This document shows, piece by piece, positions 43,454-52,051 of a DNA stretch of 64,000 nt (position 1 is its first letter; every line of letters starts with the position of its first letter). This DNA is from an uncultured Flavobacteriaceae bacterium (GTDB lineage: Bacteria > Bacteroidota > Bacteroidia > Flavobacteriales > Flavobacteriaceae): positions 186,001 to 250,000 of the forward strand of contig CANKYF010000005.1 of the NCBI GenBank assembly GCA_947487895.1, written 5' to 3'. The position numbers and the translations under genes were made by a program. Under the pieces are notes generated by a model, which was not told the origin of the DNA, ran no database searches, and saw only the letters and a list, made by a program, of their open reading frames with translations.

Positions 43454-43936
43454 TTACATGGTCCAAGTATGTACAACGAATGCATTTTCATTACGGTGTA
43501 CTAATTGTATGTCTAACACATCTAAAGGACTAATGGGTTGAATTCCTGGCAGTAGAGAAGGTTCGCCATGTCCATAAAGAGCCTGTAATGCAAATCGGCA
43601 GGCGTATATTTTACCACCTTCTTCCATGAATTTGGTTAATCGTGCGGCATAATTTAAATGCCCAGGAAACGCTTCACTACCTAACTTTGGAAACCCTCTT
43701 TGAATTCCTAAAGTAACTCCAGGACCGTATAAAAGAATTGAGGTTTCGTAACCTTTGCGTTGTAATCTAGTTGCTGTTAAAATGTTTACTAATCCAATGG
43801 AGCCTTCAAAAGCAACTGTGTGAAATGTAACTAATGCTTTTTCTCCTGGTTTGGCTTTAACATCTTCAAATACTTTGTCTTCATAATCCACAAAAAAGTC
43901 TCCGTCTTTGTGTATTGGTTTTTCAACTTTTGGCAT
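43454..43936 (-). CDS. MSMEG_0572/Sll0783-family nitrogen-starvation protein (Nit1C, first gene)
   Basis: 160 residues, cytosolic. It carries [51 protein letters not shown] and [22 protein letters not shown], a DsrE-like alpha/beta layout with one central Cys. In Synechocystis the homologue sll0783 is strongly induced on nitrogen starvation. It heads the seven-gene operon with a TAAATTTG -7 box 28 bases upstream. Confidence 0.9.
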   Translation of the reverse strand: MPKVEKPIHKDGDFFVDYEDKVFEDVKAKPGEKALVTFHTVAFEGSIGLVNILTATRLQRKGYETSILLYGPGVTLGIQRGFPKLGSEAFPGHLNYAARLTKFMEEGGKIYACRFALQALYGHGEPSLLPGIQPISPLDVLDIQLVHRNENAFVVHTWTM

Positions 43937-43963
43937 AATATTTCTGTGTTTTTAATTATGCTA

Positions 43964-43971
43964 CAAATTTA
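43964..43971 (-). promoter_or_regulatory. -7 box of the Nit1C operon
   Basis: Reads TAAATTTG on the minus strand (TAnnTTTG), 28 bases before the first start codon. No TTG at the right -33 distance, as expected for an activator-dependent promoter. Confidence 0.6.
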
Positions 43972-44160
43972 TTGTGCCTAAGTATTTTTTATGCAGGACA
44001 AAAACAACAAAGCATAGTACAAATTAAACTTTATGCACTTATTTTCAGTTTTTATTGAATAATATTCTACTATTTGTTTAAAAATGAATAAAAAATTTAT
44101 GCAAATATTGATTTTGTTGAGAATTTTCATATTTTTGATAAATTGGTGTTCAATCATAAA

Positions 44161-44213
44161 ACTACGTATTTAAAATTAAAACTACTTAATTATTAATTTA
44201 ACACTACGTATTT
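44161..44213. promoter_or_regulatory. Three direct repeats, probable AraC-type operator array
   Basis: ACTACGTATTT at 44161-44171, ACTACTTAAT at 44181-44190 and ACTACGTATTT at 44203-44213. The starts are 20 and 22 bases apart, about two helical turns, so all would face one side of the DNA, as AraC-family sites do. Confidence 0.6.
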
Positions 44214-44297
44214 TTTGAAATTGATAGTTTTAATAAGTGTAAATGAGAATAATGTAAAATAGTAGCCCCTAAGAGGCGCAAAAAACTTCGTAAAAGT

Positions 44298-45194
44298 ATG
44301 TCTTCATCTAACTTACCTGTTTTTGAAATCTCAAATTTTGAGGATTATAATGATAGTATCAAATTTGATGACAATTTTTACATAAGAAATTTTAATGATC
44401 ATGTAAATGAAAATCAATTTATTGAAAAACCTCATGGGCATAATTTTTACCTAATTCTTCTTATTATAAAAGGCGATGGTAAACACATAATTGATTTTTT
44501 AGAATATGACGTATTTCCTGGAGCCATGTTTATTGTTTCTCCTGGACAAATCCATCAATGGATGTTATCTAAAGATGTTAATGGTTGTATACTGTTTTTT
44601 ACTAAAGAGTATTTTTTACATGATTTTGATACTGAGAAGTTGACGCGATTTCCATTTTTTAACTCCACTTTCAGTAAGCCTTTTATAAAACTAAATAAAA
44701 AGGAGACTAAGAATATTGAGGCGAAATATGAACTTATTCACAATGAGTATAATCATCGGTCTAATAATTATCAGGAGATGATTCGTATTTACTTAAATGC
44801 TATGTTTATAGAGTTATCAAGAGTTTATATAAAAAGTAATCAAAATGGTTATAAATTCAATTATGATATTATTCAACTTAATCGTTTCGAAGCTTTGGTA
44901 GATAAATATTTTAAAAGACATAGACCTCTTTCCTGTTATTCAAAGAGAATGAATATTACTGAAAGGCAATTAAGTTATTTATGTAAAAAAACTGTAAACA
45001 AAACACCTTCAGAAATTTTGACTTCACGAATTATTCTTGAAGCTAAGAGACTCATAATACATTCTGATTTAACTATTTCTTCAATTGCTAACGAATTGAA
45101 TTTTAATGATGATAGCTATTTTATCCGTTTGTTTAAAAAAACAACTAAACTTACACCAGAACAGTTCAGGCAGAGTCAAGTAGGTAAAACATAA
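44298..45194 (+). CDS. AraC-family regulator divergent from Nit1C
   Basis: 298 residues. The N-terminal cupin has HGHNFYLILLIIKGDGKHIIDFLEYDVFPGAMFIVSPGQIHQW. The C-terminal double helix-turn-helix (about 195-292) has TISSIANELNFNDDSYFIRLFKKTTKLTPEQFRQ. Its place directly across the promoter region from the Nit1C operon makes it the best candidate activator; the ligand could be a nitrile or a nitrogen-status signal, which is inference. Confidence 0.92.
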   Translation: MSSSNLPVFEISNFEDYNDSIKFDDNFYIRNFNDHVNENQFIEKPHGHNFYLILLIIKGDGKHIIDFLEYDVFPGAMFIVSPGQIHQWMLSKDVNGCILFFTKEYFLHDFDTEKLTRFPFFNSTFSKPFIKLNKKETKNIEAKYELIHNEYNHRSNNYQEMIRIYLNAMFIELSRVYIKSNQNGYKFNYDIIQLNRFEALVDKYFKRHRPLSCYSKRMNITERQLSYLCKKTVNKTPSEILTSRIILEAKRLIIHSDLTISSIANELNFNDDSYFIRLFKKTTKLTPEQFRQSQVGKT

Positions 45195-45264
45195 TAACTA
45201 TCTAATTCATATTAGTTTGGAGAATTATTAAGTGTGTTAATAAACTTGGCAGATAAACATAGTA

Positions 45265-45299
45265 AACCCGTTAAATTTACACTTAACGGGTTCTTTTTA
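45265..45299. terminator. Terminator between AraC and LytTR genes
   Basis: The stem AACCCGTTAA / TTAACGGGTT with flanking T-run ends the AraC gene; the LytTR gene converges on it. Confidence 0.8.
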
Positions 45300-45308
45300 C
45301 GTAATGCA

Positions 45309-45818
45309 TTATTTAAAGTAAGACATTAAGTTCACTCTTTTAGTAGCAGATACTGCAATTTCTTCACCATTACTTAGTAAAACGCTTCCAGTTTTACCCT
45401 TACGGTAGTATTTTACAATATCATTTACATTAACTAAGTAAGATTTATGAATTCTAACAAAGCTATCTGTACCCAATGTTTCTTCAAAATATTTGAGAGT
45501 TTTGCTCACTAAATAGTGCTCTCCACTTCTTAGGTATATTTTGGTGTAATTATCATCAGCTTCGCAATAAACAATATCGGCTTTGTTAATTACTTCAAAT
45601 CCATCTTGTAAAGGGATTAAAATTTTGCCTTTTAATCCGTTTGTTTGTGGTACTTTAGTTTTATTTTCTTCTTCTTTAGAGTTAATAACTACTAAATAGA
45701 ATACTTCATTATTATTTTTATTTATTGAAGCACCGTCCAGTGCTTTAATAATATCTTCAAGATTATTTGAATTAACATCTAATACTTGAAGCATATTTTT
45801 GTTATGTAAATTTTCCAT
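45309..45818 (-). CDS. LytTR-domain DNA-binding regulator without receiver domain
   Basis: 169 residues. The N-terminal 65 residues match no receiver (no conserved phospho-acceptor Asp pattern). The C-terminal LytTR domain (about 70-169) has VINKADIVYCEADDNYTKIYLRSGEHYLVSKTLKYFEETLGTDSFVRIHKSYLVNVNDI. It may bind DNA constitutively or sense something through its N-terminal part. Not in an operon. Confidence 0.9.
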   Translation of the reverse strand: MENLHNKNMLQVLDVNSNNLEDIIKALDGASINKNNNEVFYLVVINSKEEENKTKVPQTNGLKGKILIPLQDGFEVINKADIVYCEADDNYTKIYLRSGEHYLVSKTLKYFEETLGTDSFVRIHKSYLVNVNDIVKYYRKGKTGSVLLSNGEEIAVSATKRVNLMSYFK

Positions 45819-46889
45819 AGACGTTTATTCACTAGGTTAGTAATTGTTTTCAATAGGGTGTTTGGTTTTAAAAAATTAATTATGATTAGCTCATAAATGA
45901 GAGTCAATTATTAGTGTTAATTTTTTATTTAAATGTTACCCTAGAAAACCTAAAAAGTTCAATTTTTAGTTTTTAGCATATTAAAAATGAAACAAATAAT
46001 GTACTTAAAACTGATTTGGATTGGTAAATAGTTGTTGGTTTAAAAACAATCCAAGCAGTAATAAGTTTTGGATTGTTCCTATAATTTTAATTACGGAAAA
46101 ATCCGAAATTTAGTTTTTAATAGCATACTAAATTGGAAACTTTTGAGAGAAAAAAGATTAGTCATAATTCTATATTGGTTTAATTTTTACTAAATACAAC
46201 TTGTACTATAACTCTTAAAGTTGAGTATTATTTTTCAACTTAATGAGCTTATTAACATTAATTTAGAACGAAACCTTTTTATTTTAGGCTCTAATTAACA
46301 GAGAAATCTGTTATATCTTTTTCAGTGCAGAATTTATTAGTATTCCAATCAAAAAAGATGCCATTTTTATGGTTTTAGTTCAAAAAAGAGCTTTTAATTA
46401 CTAGCGCTTTGTAAAAAAGCTCTTAAAAATTATATCGGATTAAAATTGTATTAGAAATAAAAACCCGAGATAGTTCTGGCCTCGAGTTTTTTCTGCATTT
46501 TATTTACAGAATAACCGAAGCTTAATGTGCGACGAACAGCCGCAATCAAAAATTTGTATTACGCATTTTGTTATCATGATTTCTATAATATTAGTAGTTT
46601 TTTTAATTAATTTGTTACATTTTTTTTACAAAAAAAGCACATTGCCTTTCTTCAAAATTGAATATTATTTTTAATATATTGTATTCATTAACAATAGTTT
46701 ATGTTTAAATTCTAGTATTTATACATATTTTAACATAAACGTTTATTATACCTCTGTTTTTTTAATTAAAGTTTATTAAAGAAACGTAAAAAAAGATATG
46801 TTTTAGCACGCTTTTTAACATTATAATTTACTTCTTTTTAATAAAATAACTTGCCTTCATTTAACTAAAAAACCATCTTTAGATTGTTT
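45819..46889. other. 1.07-kb gene-free interval
   Basis: Very AT-rich. I see no frame longer than about 15 codons with support, no tRNA-like cloverleaf and no rRNA. It contains one hairpin/repeat near 46455-46530 and otherwise long A/T runs. It could hold an unrecognised small RNA. Confidence 0.6.
46455..46530. repeat. Dispersed repeat, copy A (paired with 47620-47700)
   Basis: AATAAAAACCCGAG, a short loop with TTCTGGCCTCGAGTTTTTTC, then TTTACAGAATAACCGAAGCTTAATG. The same order of blocks (AATAAAAATCCGAA, TTCTGTGCTTCGGATTCTTT, CTACAGAG..ACGAAGCCTCATG) occurs at 47620-47700. The first half forms a terminator-like hairpin. Confidence 0.55.
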
Positions 46890-47456
46890 TTATAATAAGC
46901 TACTAAGCCAACTTTTTTGTGAAACTTTAGTTTGGTTTTGTTGCGTATTTTCAATGACTCTATTTTTATTGTTAGTAATTTTTCTTTTTTTACTAACTCT
47001 AGAAATCATATCATCACAGTAATGTATAAAATCATTATTCATACCAAATAGTTTAGCTTCTTGTAGGGCTTCTTCGGCCTGCTCAAATTCTTGTATAGCT
47101 TCATATAAGTAAGCTTGATTTAGCTTTATTCCAGCTTTGTCAATACCTTTTACTGTTAAGGCAAAATCAATTAACTTTTGTGCTTCTTTATAATCTTCGT
47201 TATTAACTAATAGACTAATAAAATCTGGATAAATAGCCGTATATTTCAAGTTAACAGCCATCGCTTCCTCAAAGAATTCTTTTGCTATTTCATTATCTCC
47301 AAGTTGCTCACTATAAACTTTTCCCATTAGGTGTAATGCTTTAACACTTTCTGGGTCAAAAGACAAAGCGTAGTTTAGAGCTTCTACAGCTTTTTCTAAT
47401 TCATATGGGTAAGCTTCTATAGCTTTAAGTAAATATATATTTGTTAAGTTTTCCAT
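46890..47456 (-). CDS. TPR-repeat protein
   Basis: A 188-residue cytosolic protein with about four tetratricopeptide-like helix pairs: ELEKAVEALNYALSFDPESVKALHLMGKVYSEQLG, EIAKEFFEEAMAVNLKYTAIYPDFISLLVNNEDYKEAQKLIDFAL, then QAYLYEAIQEFEQAEEALQEAKLFG. The tail (155-188) is basic and polar. A protein-interaction scaffold; partners unknown. It stands alone between two long gene-free stretches. Confidence 0.85.
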   Translation of the reverse strand: MENLTNIYLLKAIEAYPYELEKAVEALNYALSFDPESVKALHLMGKVYSEQLGDNEIAKEFFEEAMAVNLKYTAIYPDFISLLVNNEDYKEAQKLIDFALTVKGIDKAGIKLNQAYLYEAIQEFEQAEEALQEAKLFGMNNDFIHYCDDMISRVSKKRKITNNKNRVIENTQQNQTKVSQKSWLSSLL

Positions 47457-47619
47457 TGTTTTTGCTTTTTAAATACAGATTTCTAACCAAGGTTAACATA
47501 ACCTAATTCGTTAATTAATATCAAATATTGAATATTTGAGAAATACACGTTTTGTGAATTCTTAAAACCGATTCAGATTTATATTTTTCGATTTTTAATT
47601 TCCTTAAAAATGGAAATCT

Positions 47620-47700
47620 GGAATAAAAATCCGAAACAGTTTCTGTGCTTCGGATTCTTTCAAGGAGTATTAATCTACAGAGAAAGAACGAAGCCTCATG
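47620..47700. repeat. Dispersed repeat, copy B (paired with 46455-46530)
   Basis: The hairpin AATCCGAA / TTCGGATT with a T-rich end is followed by CTACAGAGAAAGAACGAAGC. It is diverged from copy A but has the same block order, about 1.16 kb away, flanking the TPR gene. Confidence 0.55.
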
Positions 47701-47773
47701 AGTGATTCAATATCACAATACATATTTCCAAAAGGAATATTTTGCTTTAACATGACTTCTTGTTTTTTATCCT

Positions 47774-47808
47774 GAAATGTCACACTGAGCGCAGTCGAAG
47801 TGCATTTC
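47774..47808. repeat. Palindromic dispersed repeat, CACTGAGCGCAGTCGAAGTG family
   Basis: GAAATG at one end and CATTTC at the other enclose CACTGAGCGCAGTCGAAGTG. The core is related to 20467-20485 and, in inverse form, to the end of metG (24047-24066). Confidence 0.7.
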
Positions 47809-48074
47809 AAGATCTAAATTATTTATTGTTGCAATTATTTATTTAGAATTGCGGTGCAAAGATGAAAACTATTTTTAAGAAAACAAATAAAAATTTTAAT
47901 TTAATTTATTGATATTCAATTAATTATATAATTTTAGAGCAATAAAATACTAGCCCGCTTTTTAGCAGATATTTGAGTTTATTGGCAAAAGTTTGTTTGT
48001 CAGTTGCTTACACTCCAAAGGCTTGTATTTTAGTTTTTAAAATCTTTATTCAATTATTTTCAAAATTTTTCAAA

Positions 48075-48104
48075 AAAAAACGTCCAAATTTAATTTGGAC
48101 GCTT
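48075..48104 (-). terminator. Terminator of the TerB-like gene
   Basis: The stem CGTCCAAATT / AATTTGGACG is followed, on the minus strand, by a long T-run. Confidence 0.88.
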
Positions 48105-48130
48105 CTAAATATGATAGTTTTAATCTTTTT

Positions 48131-48562
48131 CTACCTATTCATGTTTTTAATTGCATCCACAAAAGTGTCTAAATCAGCTTCATTACTAATTAAAGTAGAA
48201 GCTTTATCAATTATATATTTTACGTTTACTGCATGAAACCCTAGTCCAACAGCAATCTTTTTCAAAAGTAAGTCCTCAGGCTCACCATGAATATCATCAA
48301 CAAGTACCATACGCACCAAATCATATAAACGCTCTAAACGTTCATCATATGAAACAGGCGGATTAATTGGATGTGAATTATAATCCTTTAAAATAGCATT
48401 ATAATCAAGCTCACTAATATCTAATTTTCTAGCTAGTCTATCTAAAAACGCTTTTTCTTCATCAGTAATAATACCATCTGCCATAGCCACTCTTACAATA
48501 GAAGCAAAATGACTTTCGTTACGCTTTTTAAATCCACTATCAAATAAATCTGAAAACGACAT
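48131..48562 (-). CDS. TerB-family protein
   Basis: A 143-residue acidic helical protein with the TerB pattern: SIVRVAMADGIITDEEKAFLDRLARKLDISELDYNAILKDY, then LYDLVRMVLVDDIHGEPEDLLLKKIAVGLGF. The DG-TDEE motif resembles the metal site of tellurite-resistance TerB. It acts alone here, without TerD/TerC neighbours. A TACGTTTG -7 box lies at 48586-48593. Confidence 0.88.
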   Translation of the reverse strand: MSFSDLFDSGFKKRNESHFASIVRVAMADGIITDEEKAFLDRLARKLDISELDYNAILKDYNSHPINPPVSYDERLERLYDLVRMVLVDDIHGEPEDLLLKKIAVGLGFHAVNVKYIIDKASTLISNEADLDTFVDAIKNMNR

Positions 48563-48718
48563 AAATTTCTCTTTTTTTAATGCTGCAAACGTACATATTA
48601 TTTTTCATTTTTTGAAATAAATAAACTTATAATGATATCAGGCTTTTTAGTATGAGTAAGCTTATGTCATTTAGGACTTAGCGAAAAAAAAATTGAAGAT
48701 TGAATTAGGTAAATCAGA

Positions 48719-51700
48719 TTAGTTTTTAAGTAATTGTATAGGCTTATTATTAATTCCTAAAAGTAGGCCTTTTGCATTATCATCTAGTTGAATTGAAGAG
48801 AGGGTTTTAATGTTTTCAGGTATAAAAACACCACTGGATAAAGGTTTTAAAGGTGTGAAATTAAAATTACCCTCGCCTTTTAAAAATAAACCTATAGAGG
48901 CATCTGCTCTGGTAGTTTCAATTTCAACATTAAACTTGTTACCGGCAATTATAATATCATCAATACCATCAGCATCAAAGTCATCTATTATTAAGTCTTG
49001 TACTGTAGAATATTGTGCTTCAGCAGGGAATGCTTTTGTTTGAAATTTACCGTTATTATTTATTAAAAAAAGTGTTTGAAATATATAGGCTTGATGTTTT
49101 TGGGATTCAAGATTTTCATCGTTTAAAATTACCCCTAAACCTGCGTTTGCAAATGCATTATAGGTTTTGAATTTTTTAGATAATCCAGGCAGCTGTTCAG
49201 TAGAACATTCTTTGCCTCTTACAGGTACTATTTTGTTTTTATAATTTTTAGCCAGAAAAACATCATTAGTACCATTGCTATCATAATCTGATGCAAACAC
49301 ATAGAATGGATTGTCTTTACTGGCTTTAAACTTATAATTTTCACCTAAATTACCCACTACAAAATCCAGATCGCCATCTAAATCAAGGTCTTTGGTTTTT
49401 ATGGTATTCCACCAACCATGAGTGGCTTCTAGATTGCTGGTTGTATTTTGTCTAAAAGCCCCATTCTCAAAATTGAAAATTGTAATTGGCATCCATTCAC
49501 CAACAATTATAAGTTCATTTTTAGAATCTCCATTGGTATCTGCCCAGAGTGCATCTGTAACCATACCAATGTACTCTAATTCCTTAGCTATTTTTTGGGT
49601 TACATCTATAAAAGCTCCAGAGTTGTTCTGTAAAATGAAGCTTTTTGGAGCGTTAGGGTATTTGTTAGGTGTTAAACGACCACCAATATATAGGTCTAAA
49701 TCGCCATCGTTATCATAATCTAATGGCACTATACAGCTAGTGCTTGAATTAATTTTTGGTAGTTTTTCAGAAGTTATAAAATGCCCTTTACCATTATTTA
49801 AATATAATCTGTCTTGATATTGAGTTGAGCCTTCTTCAAACTCATTGCCTCCACTAGCTACGTATAAATCTATAAATCCATCACCATTGGCATCAAAAAA
49901 TAATGCAGCTGTATCTTCTTTAGACTTGTCTATTGATAAAAATTTTTGATTCGTTTTTAAAAAGGTATTGTTTGGTTTTTGAATGTATATTTCACCACTT
50001 TGATTTGCCGCTCCACCAACAAAGAAATCTTCATAACCATCATTATTTATATCTGCGACGGTAATACAAGGGCCTTCTGTGGATAATTTATGTGGCAGCA
50101 ATATTTGCTTTTCAAAATCATTAAAGTCATTTTCTTGATGTTTAAATGGCTTATTGGAAAAAGATGTGTTAGTTATGTTTTTAAATAATGGATTAGATAC
50201 TATTTTTTTGGATTGTATTGAGATGGCTTTATCATAATCTATATGTAATAGTTGATTACTTTGAATGTCAGTTAAAAAACTGGTTTTTTTATCTGGCCAT
50301 ACTACTTTTATAGAATCTATAGTTTGTATTGTTGCTAGTCCAAAATGTGCTATGGGGTTAACAGATGACAAATACCCTCTAACATTTTTTAATTCATGAT
50401 ATTGAATGCTGTCTTTTGTATAAAGTGTGATTTTAGCTCCTAAACCAGATGTGTTTTTATCAGGGCCATTTAATTTTATATTAATGTAGTTATGTCCTGT
50501 TTGCTCTGTTGTGTTTTTATAAACAAAAGCAATATCATTAATGTTATTTACTACAAGGTCTAAATCTCCGTCGTTATCTAAATCTCCAACAGCGGCTCCA
50601 TTAGAAAAGCTAATAGCATCTAACCCCCAATCTTTGGCTTTATTAGTAAATTTTAAGTTTCCGTTATTTTTATAAATGTAGTTTGATATTTTGTTTTCAT
50701 TAAACAGGTTGACAATGTGATCTACATTTTCTTTTTTAGAACGTTTCTTCTTTAAATCTGATGTTACATATTCAGAAAATGTTTTAGTAGCGTCTTTATT
50801 AAAAATATCACGTCTGTAACCGTTTGAGATAAATAAATCTCTTAATCCATCATTATCAAAATCACTTCCAATACAAGACCAACTCCAGTCTGTTTTATCA
50901 ACACCTGCTAATTGGCTTATTTCACTAAAAAAGCCGTTGCCATTATTTATCTGTAGCATATTGTGCATGTATTGATAGTGGTTACCCTGTTTTAAAATAT
51001 TGTAATAGCCTTCTACATTCATAGATGCCATTGTTGTTTTAGAACGTACATAATCTGAAGGTGTCATATCTAGCTCTACTATGTCTTCAAAACCATCATT
51101 ATTAAAATCAACAACATCAACCCCCATTCCATAAAATGCCACATGATTGGTTAAGGATTGTAAATCTTGATTGAATGTTTTATTACCTGTATTTTTAAAA
51201 AAGTAATCGCTTTCAAAATAATCATTGGCAACATATATGTCACTAAAGCCATCATTATTCAGGTCTGAAGTAGAAAGTCCCAAACCATAAGCAAACGTTT
51301 GATTTATTCCTGAGGATTGCCCTATTTCTCTATAGGTACCATTAACATTTTCAAAGAGTTTATCTCTGTATAAAGGGCTTTGTTCTTGTTTTCCTTTTTT
51401 TATTTCATCATAGGATAGGTAAAATTTTCTAGGACGATTGATTAAATACATATCCAAATCATTATCATTATCCATGTCAAAAAATGAAGCCATCATAGAA
51501 AAACCTACATCGTTTATATTAAATGCTGCGGCTTGTTCAGAGAATGTATTGTTTTTATTATTAATATAGAGAAGATTAGCTCTTTCTGAGTTAGAGCCTT
51601 TCCATCCACCTTTACAAATGTAGATGTCTAAGTAACCATCACCATTAACATCTGCCATTACTACACCGTTATTCCAGCCAGAGACATGTTTTATTCCAGC

Positions 51701-52042
51701 AGAGTTAGTAATGTCTTCAAATTTAAAGTTGCCTTTGTTTAAATATAGTTTATTACTTACCTGGTTTCCTGTGAAGAAAATATCTGCAAGACCATCATTG
51801 TTGATGTCTCCTATAGCTACCCCACCACCATTGTATGCATAGTTGTAGACTAAAAAAAAGTTGTTTTGGTCTTCTGTAATTTTATTATTAAATGTTATTC
51901 CCGTTTCATTGGGGGATACCCTTTTAAATAATGTTTCTTTCTTAACATCTGCAATAACATTTTGTTTACTATCTCTTTTACAATTGTATAGAACCAAGCA
52001 AAAACATAGAGGTATAAATACAGGATGCTTTAATATGTTCAT
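48719..52042 (-). CDS. FG-GAP/VCBS-repeat lipoprotein with UnbV/ASPIC domain (second copy of pair)
   Basis: A 1107-residue lipoprotein (lipobox LVLYNC, Cys21). About fourteen calcium-binding FG-GAP units of the type DINNDGLADIFF, DVNGDGYLDIYI and DFDNDGLRDLFI are spread over two beta-propeller-like halves. An ASPIC/UnbV domain (GYLSSVNPIAHFGL, IDSIKVVWPDKK) lies near the middle. Probably surface-exposed on the outer membrane and able to bind glycans or other surface proteins; role inferred from its place behind susCD. It starts 9 bases after the paralogue. Confidence 0.9.
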   Translation of the reverse strand: MNILKHPVFIPLCFCLVLYNCKRDSKQNVIADVKKETLFKRVSPNETGITFNNKITEDQNNFFLVYNYAYNGGGVAIGDINNDGLADIFFTGNQVSNKLYLNKGNFKFEDITNSAGIKHVSGWNNGVVMADVNGDGYLDIYICKGGWKGSNSERANLLYINNKNNTFSEQAAAFNINDVGFSMMASFFDMDNDNDLDMYLINRPRKFYLSYDEIKKGKQEQSPLYRDKLFENVNGTYREIGQSSGINQTFAYGLGLSTSDLNNDGFSDIYVANDYFESDYFFKNTGNKTFNQDLQSLTNHVAFYGMGVDVVDFNNDGFEDIVELDMTPSDYVRSKTTMASMNVEGYYNILKQGNHYQYMHNMLQINNGNGFFSEISQLAGVDKTDWSWSCIGSDFDNDGLRDLFISNGYRRDIFNKDATKTFSEYVTSDLKKKRSKKENVDHIVNLFNENKISNYIYKNNGNLKFTNKAKDWGLDAISFSNGAAVGDLDNDGDLDLVVNNINDIAFVYKNTTEQTGHNYINIKLNGPDKNTSGLGAKITLYTKDSIQYHELKNVRGYLSSVNPIAHFGLATIQTIDSIKVVWPDKKTSFLTDIQSNQLLHIDYDKAISIQSKKIVSNPLFKNITNTSFSNKPFKHQENDFNDFEKQILLPHKLSTEGPCITVADINNDGYEDFFVGGAANQSGEIYIQKPNNTFLKTNQKFLSIDKSKEDTAALFFDANGDGFIDLYVASGGNEFEEGSTQYQDRLYLNNGKGHFITSEKLPKINSSTSCIVPLDYDNDGDLDLYIGGRLTPNKYPNAPKSFILQNNSGAFIDVTQKIAKELEYIGMVTDALWADTNGDSKNELIIVGEWMPITIFNFENGAFRQNTTSNLEATHGWWNTIKTKDLDLDGDLDFVVGNLGENYKFKASKDNPFYVFASDYDSNGTNDVFLAKNYKNKIVPVRGKECSTEQLPGLSKKFKTYNAFANAGLGVILNDENLESQKHQAYIFQTLFLINNNGKFQTKAFPAEAQYSTVQDLIIDDFDADGIDDIIIAGNKFNVEIETTRADASIGLFLKGEGNFNFTPLKPLSSGVFIPENIKTLSSIQLDDNAKGLLLGINNKPIQLLKN

Positions 52043-52051
52043 GTTTAAAAG

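Larger units (their letters stand above)
43937..44297. other. Divergent control region between Nit1C operon and AraC gene
   Basis: 361 bases without a gene. On the Nit1C side: a -7 box at 43964-43971. On the AraC side: three related repeats at 44161, 44181 and 44203. The middle part is plain AT-rich DNA. Confidence 0.7.
47457..48130. other. Gene-free interval with repeats
   Basis: 674 bases with repeat copy B (47620-47700), a palindromic repeat (47774-47808) and the terminator of the TerB gene (48075-48104). An 87-codon plus-strand frame from 47973 overlaps the real TerB gene and is not supported. Confidence 0.65.

Noticed and set aside
47973-48236. 87-codon plus-strand frame
   Set aside because: Runs across the TerB terminator and into the TerB gene on the other strand; hydrophobic by base composition only.
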